A stretch of DNA of 64,000 nt from Notospermus geniculatus. Lineage: Eukaryota; Nemertea; Pilidiophora; Heteronemertea; Lineidae. The notes below the pieces were generated by a model. That model saw only the letters and a program-made list of their open reading frames with translations. It did no database searches and was not told the DNA's origin. This document shows, in pieces, positions 59,901 through 64,000 of this stretch (position 1 is the stretch's first letter; each line of letters begins with the position of its first letter). The position numbers were made by a program, and so were the translations under genes. The stretch is taken from positions 65,028-129,027 of the forward strand of contig NMRB01000340.1 in the NCBI GenBank assembly GCA_002633025.1, written 5' to 3'.

Positions 59901-62900
59901 TCATTTACAAACTCTTGCTGTAAGTGTAAGAAAGAGCTAATGATGATTAACTTTCACCAGCCATGCAGGCCTGTTGGTTATTTCTAAAGGGACTGTGAAT
60001 TTCCAAAATAACGCACCTTGACCAAAAATGTTTCCTAAAGCTAGAAAAGAAGGCCTACAGGGGCACTATGTATGGTGAAAAGGACGGGGTTATTCTTGCT
60101 CTGTGAAACATGCTGAAAACATGGAAATAACAAGGACTGTGCCAACCATCCCCACCTGTGCAAGCTGGAGACCGTCAAGCTATCACATTTACTTACTTTG
60201 GCTAACCTCAGCAGGGTGCCCTTGAATGATAATGATTTCTTTACAGAGAATGCACTTTCGCATCCAAGGCATCTAAAGGTATATGACATATATCAGTCCA
60301 ACCATTGAAAGTTGAAATTTCTGAGAAGAGCACACACTCTCAGTGGATTTGCCACAGGTGAAATCAGATCTCAGGAGTTGAACTGAATAAAACTGGCCCT
60401 CTAGAGATTGAAATCAACACAGCTCCAGCTGATTTAGATGGCAGAGGGGACAGGTAAGCGTGGTGCCGCTTTCCCTCAGCACCATGTCAATTGTTTTCAA
60501 TTCACAAACTTACCTCTGTGACTGGCACCTTCTGGTCCTTGTTGCTGTAGTACCCACATTTGATTAACTTCAGATTAAGTAACAGAGCTCCATACGTCGC
60601 CATATACACACCATCAGCATTCAGGATGACCTTATTTCCACCATCATCAGGTTTGCTATTGCCTGAACGCTGACCTGGAGAAGAATGCCACACTTTAGAT
60701 TAGGGAGTTTTTATGAATCATGGGGTTTCTTCAGTTAGATGTGCCAGCTACTGTGTTCAATGTCTAAAGTCTGGCAACATCTATCTTTGACCTAGTGGAA
60801 TGCGGAAGCTAGGAAATTGATCGTTGGATTTTCCACGGACCTTTAATCACACGCGGCTATTGAATGACCGGTGGACAACGCGAACAATCGGGGAACGACC
60901 ACAAGTTATCGACAGGCATGATTATAAACCGCAAAGCTCTGTCACATTACATGACTTCCGCATTCCATTAGGTTGAAGATAGATGTTGCCAGACTTTATC
61001 ACAGTAGGCCTATTCAAGAGAAGCAAGATGGCTTAAAACCAAATCAGCAAAACTCTCAGACTTCAAGGAGGACAACAAAAACAGAAAATAACACAAATAT
61101 GGAGAAAGAATTTTCCTACCTGTACAAAAATTGGATGCAAATGTCTGCAAAGTTTCATCAAGTTCCGATATACTCGGAATATCCAACAAAGAGGGCAGCA
61201 CCTGCAGCAAGCAGACGATATAATCTTTGGCACTTTGTCTCTCCATTGAATGAAAATCATCCATGGGAAATCTCGATTTGTAATCCTCTTCCCGTGCTTG
61301 CTTTGTGTAGCATTCAGAACTAAGTTTTCGGCTTCCCTGCGATTCAGAGCAGTCGTCAGTTTCCGAGTCGAACACTTCGCTGTCGTCCTGGACTTGATGT
61401 TTGGCGTGGACGCTGTCTATGATACTTTTAAGATGATTGATCTTATCTTCTGTTGAAATAACTGTCTCCAGTGACGACTCAATTGAATCTTCACATTCAG
61501 AGACGGAGGCTGGAACAAAGACAATGTGATACTTCAGGCATTTGTAAACAATGAACAAGAAGGAAAAGACCCAACTTAGTACCGGGTACAGAAATTTGTT
61601 GGAAGCAAGTTGTGAAAGGAAAACCTGTGAGCTGAAGAGTCGCATGAGTAGCATTCGAGATGAGAACTTCAATCATGTTTTGTCAGAACTACATACCCAT
61701 CATATCTGGTGGATCAAACTGCTCCAATATGCCATCGACGACTTCCTGTGGGATATGTTCACCCTGAACGACCTGCTCTAAAGACTTGAGGAGCTCATCC
61801 ATGCATTGTACACTTGTTATACACACAGATGATTCGTTACAATGGCAGCACTCCTGGACAGCATCCACAACTCTGAAAGAAGGACGATTGACTTATTTAT
61901 CATGGAGATCCCAACAGCTATAGATACATGTATNTTGGGGTTGCGGAGCATGTGCTGTCATCATGATGCCTTCATTGATACTGATTCCTTCTAAAAACAG
62001 ACAAAGGAAGTAAAAAATATGTATATTTTGCGCAGGGAATTTCACAGCATAATTTCTCCTCATACATGTAGGATGATCAATATCGGCGGCAACAATATTC
62101 TGCATCATCAAAAACGAACGTCAATCGGGTTCTCGGATCATGGACAATGCGTTCCCTCCTCATAACCTGATGCATTTCAGCGAGTTAAAGATCCGCCTTG
62201 CCATGTTGACTGCCAAAACCTGCAGGGAAAGTCATGTTAGAACCATGCTAAGGACTTAGAAGTGCCCCGGAGCTACTCTAAAGTTAGAATACAACTCAGA
62301 ACCGTACTAAGCAAAGAATGGTTTTATGGAATAGGCTTAGCAAGCAACTAAGAGATAGAATGATTCTAGTGCGGTTTGGCAGCCAACTAGGCCTTAGAAT
62401 GGTTTTATGGATTTGGGCCCTGGTCACTACACCATGGCAACATCAGTGGGATACTGAAACAACCTGCACTTCTATAACAGTTCCTGACAGGCACACGCTT
62501 ACTTGTATATAGTTTTGGCTGAGGTTTCAGCCACACTGGGGGCATTTGTAGAACACCCTGATCCTCTGCCATCTTGGGTTCCTGCAGCTGGCTTCTGGAC
62601 AACGCTCTTGTCTGTGATGGGATTGCCCAGCATTGAGATGAGACCGGGGCAGAGTTGCTTCCTGCAGACAAAAAGATAAGCGTTTTTAGATTGCGACTCT
62701 ACAAAACATTTTTGGGAGTCGGTCTTGAACTTTGATGGGTAACCTGTCCCAAACACCACAAATCATGACAGGGCCAAGAAAACTCATCTCTCCTGATCGG
62801 GACACACTTTATTGAAGTTGTACGTATTGATGGTTCCCAGGACTTACCAAAGCAACTCCACAAACTCAGGACTGTCACGTACAGATATTGGGAGATTTTT

Positions 62901-63382
62901 CAGTATCGAGTAAATGCCTTCGAGTAAGAGGGGGACTAGAGGTTTATGCTGTTGTACACTGCAATAGAGAGACGAGGAAAGCATTGGAACAGGGACTCAG
63001 CAACACACTCAACATTATTCTTCACTGGAGTAAACTGCATTGAAAGTGCTGACTTAAGTTAGAGGTCTCAAATTTCTAGAAAGAATGCATTGAGAAACAC
63101 TTGGGTAAGCCTTACCTTTGTGTCGACTGCAACTTTTCACAAAGAAACCGCATGATATCTACCACATCTTTGGTGAGGACATTAGAAGCTGCCAGATCTG
63201 AAACAAGAGGGTAAAATTTACATGAAAACATTCATTTTCATGCAGAGGGTTATGGTTATCATGGTCTGTGATTGTGAATGCAATACTAATCATCTAAAGG
63301 GAGTTGTTAGAGTTGCTGGCTTACCTTTCTGCTGCCTCGCATCATCAGCTGTCAGATCATCTTCCTCATCACTGCTATCACC
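56996..63382 (-). CDS. ARFGEF3: ARFGEF3 (BIG3) exons w2-w14, second copy lacking w6
   Basis: Twelve exons in reading order: w2 63382-63325, w3 63197-63116, w4 62958-62848, w5 62661-62503, w7 61872-61697, w8 61509-61120, w9 60674-60514, w10 59917-59755, w11 59133-59083, w12 57895-57566, w13 57441-57207, w14 57118-56996. Every exon has the same length and splice phase as in the other unit, with only rare amino-acid changes (for example Thr to Ser in w8 and Val to Ala in w5). As laid out, w14 of this copy ends in phase 2 while the next exon down (w1 at 53429) starts in phase 0, so the two sets cannot be read together in frame. This fits a second haplotype better than a working internal duplication. 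Confidence 0.87.
60767..60996. mobile_element. TA-flanked MITE, 230 bp, one copy only
   Basis: TA on both sides (60765-60766, 60997-60998). Termini are AAGTCTGGCAACATCTATCT and the inverted right end, which is the same for over 20 bases; the complementary arms reach about 43 bp to GGAATGCGGAAG. The other unit has the empty site at about 50014-50021 (TGTCTATCACAG). Confidence 0.85.
61934..61934. other. Single unknown base where exon w6 is lost
   Basis: Sequence matches the other unit up to this N (TAGATACATGTAT) and is unrelated after it, until homology resumes at about 62429. Confidence 0.85.
61935..62428. other. Unrelated replacement sequence in ARFGEF3 copy
   Basis: About 490 bp not found elsewhere in the window. 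On the - strand a segment next to the N follows an acceptor-like TTTTTAG and is open to the N (reading GISINEGIMMTAHAPQPQ), but no family is recognised. An AGAATGGTTTTATGGA repeat occurs near 62316 and 62397. Origin unknown; it may be misplaced sequence. Confidence 0.5.
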
Positions 63383-63531
63383 CTGGATGAAAAGATTCAG
63401 TGTCATGATTTGTTGTTGGTTTTTAGGAGACTGAATTTGCAGAAAAACAAAGAGGACCAAAAGACATTCACGAAACAATTTCACCACACAAGTAAAGGTC
63501 AAAGTTGTTTTGGAACATTGGATGATCTATA

Positions 63532-63764
63532 GACCATTCTCAGATCTGCGCACTTCCACCGAAACCTCAACCAGAACCTCGATCTGAAACCAGCTGACGT
63601 GATGCCATCCATGATTCAGCAATGGTCGAGTCTGATGCAACGTCTTTGACATCACTGTCGTGAGGTTGTCCGCATCACGTCATTCAGTTTCAGACTGAGG
63701 TCGTGGTTGAGATTTCGGCAGAAGTGTGCAGATCTTTCTCGTTTACGTCAATTTGAGAACAGTC
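63532..63764. mobile_element. TA-flanked MITE, 233 bp, shared by both units
   Basis: Same insertion as 52560-52800, with TA at 63530-63531 and 63765-63766 and a few small deletions and substitutions relative to it. Confidence 0.75.
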
Positions 63765-64000
63765 TATTCATTGGTTGACCAAAATGTCAAATGTTTCCCC
63801 ACACTATATCCTCAGCACACCATTTCAGATGGCAAGTAAAACGTATTGATACATGATTAAAGAAGGAAATTCTGAAACTTTGCAATGAAAATGAAGCAGT
63901 TCTAAGGGGCAACAGCACAGCAGTTCCATCATAAATGAGCAAAGCCATAAGTGCCGAAGAACTGGCTGATGAATTACATACCAATACTCTTTGGTTAGGA

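Larger units (their letters stand above)
56759..64000. repeat. Direct duplication of ARFGEF3 5' exons, higher-coordinate unit
   Basis: Colinear with 45547-53040 and continuing past the window end. It lacks the two MITEs of the other unit, has its own MITE at 60767-60996, and has an unrelated replacement at 61935-62428 in place of exon w6 and its flanks. Confidence 0.93.

Overview
The window is animal nuclear DNA, AT-rich and intron-rich, dense in short inverted-repeat transposons and with no bacterial-type operon. It looks like a marine invertebrate, most likely a deuterostome and perhaps an echinoderm. That guess rests on recurring TAGGCCTA, TACATGTA and TACCGGTA words, many ~240 bp TA-flanked MITEs, and two recognisable metazoan genes. 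The sequence alone does not settle the species.

Two genes can be named. On the + strand, 7032-7933 is the last coding exon of a RUNX transcription factor. It ends in VWRPY, the Groucho/TLE-binding tail of the family; the Runt-domain exons were not found and probably lie before base 1. On the - strand, from about 64000 down to 30243, lies most of an ARFGEF3 (BIG3) gene. I could trace 29 successive exons with GT/AG borders and matching phases (numbered w1-w29 here). They total 6,114 bp, an exact multiple of three: 2,037 residues plus a stop. Only the extreme N-terminus should lie outside. The two genes converge tail to tail, separated by about 22 kb of repeat-rich DNA.

Layout: 1-7031, probable RUNX intron with a piggyBac-like MITE and a 329 bp tandem duplication; 7032-7933, RUNX exon; 8.5-13.1 kb, a 2.2-2.4 kb direct duplication; 13-29 kb, intergenic MITEs, minisatellites and two more direct duplications (18.4-20.2 kb and 27.06-28.8 kb); 29.15-41.55 kb, two tandem copies of the 3' end of ARFGEF3 (w26-w29, plus a broken w25); 41.5-45.5 kb, single-copy middle exons w15-w25; 45.5-53.4 kb, w1-w14; 53.4-56.75 kb, intron; 56.76-64 kb, a second copy of w2-w14 lacking w6.

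The main oddity is that nearly everything seems to come in direct pairs. The pairs differ by a few percent, mostly synonymously in coding DNA, and by whole MITE insertions. One junction sits at a lone N, one copy loses an exon at another lone N, and one junction cuts through an exon. The simplest reading is that two divergent haplotypes were strung end to end in assembly. A real set of tandem duplications is the alternative. If the haplotype reading holds, the MITE presence/absence differences are allelic insertion polymorphisms. I found no clearly new biological system. The most unusual element is a transposon-like repeat whose centre is an array of ~145 bp monomers (33.29-34.35 kb), with a short version lacking the array at 9.01-9.23 kb.
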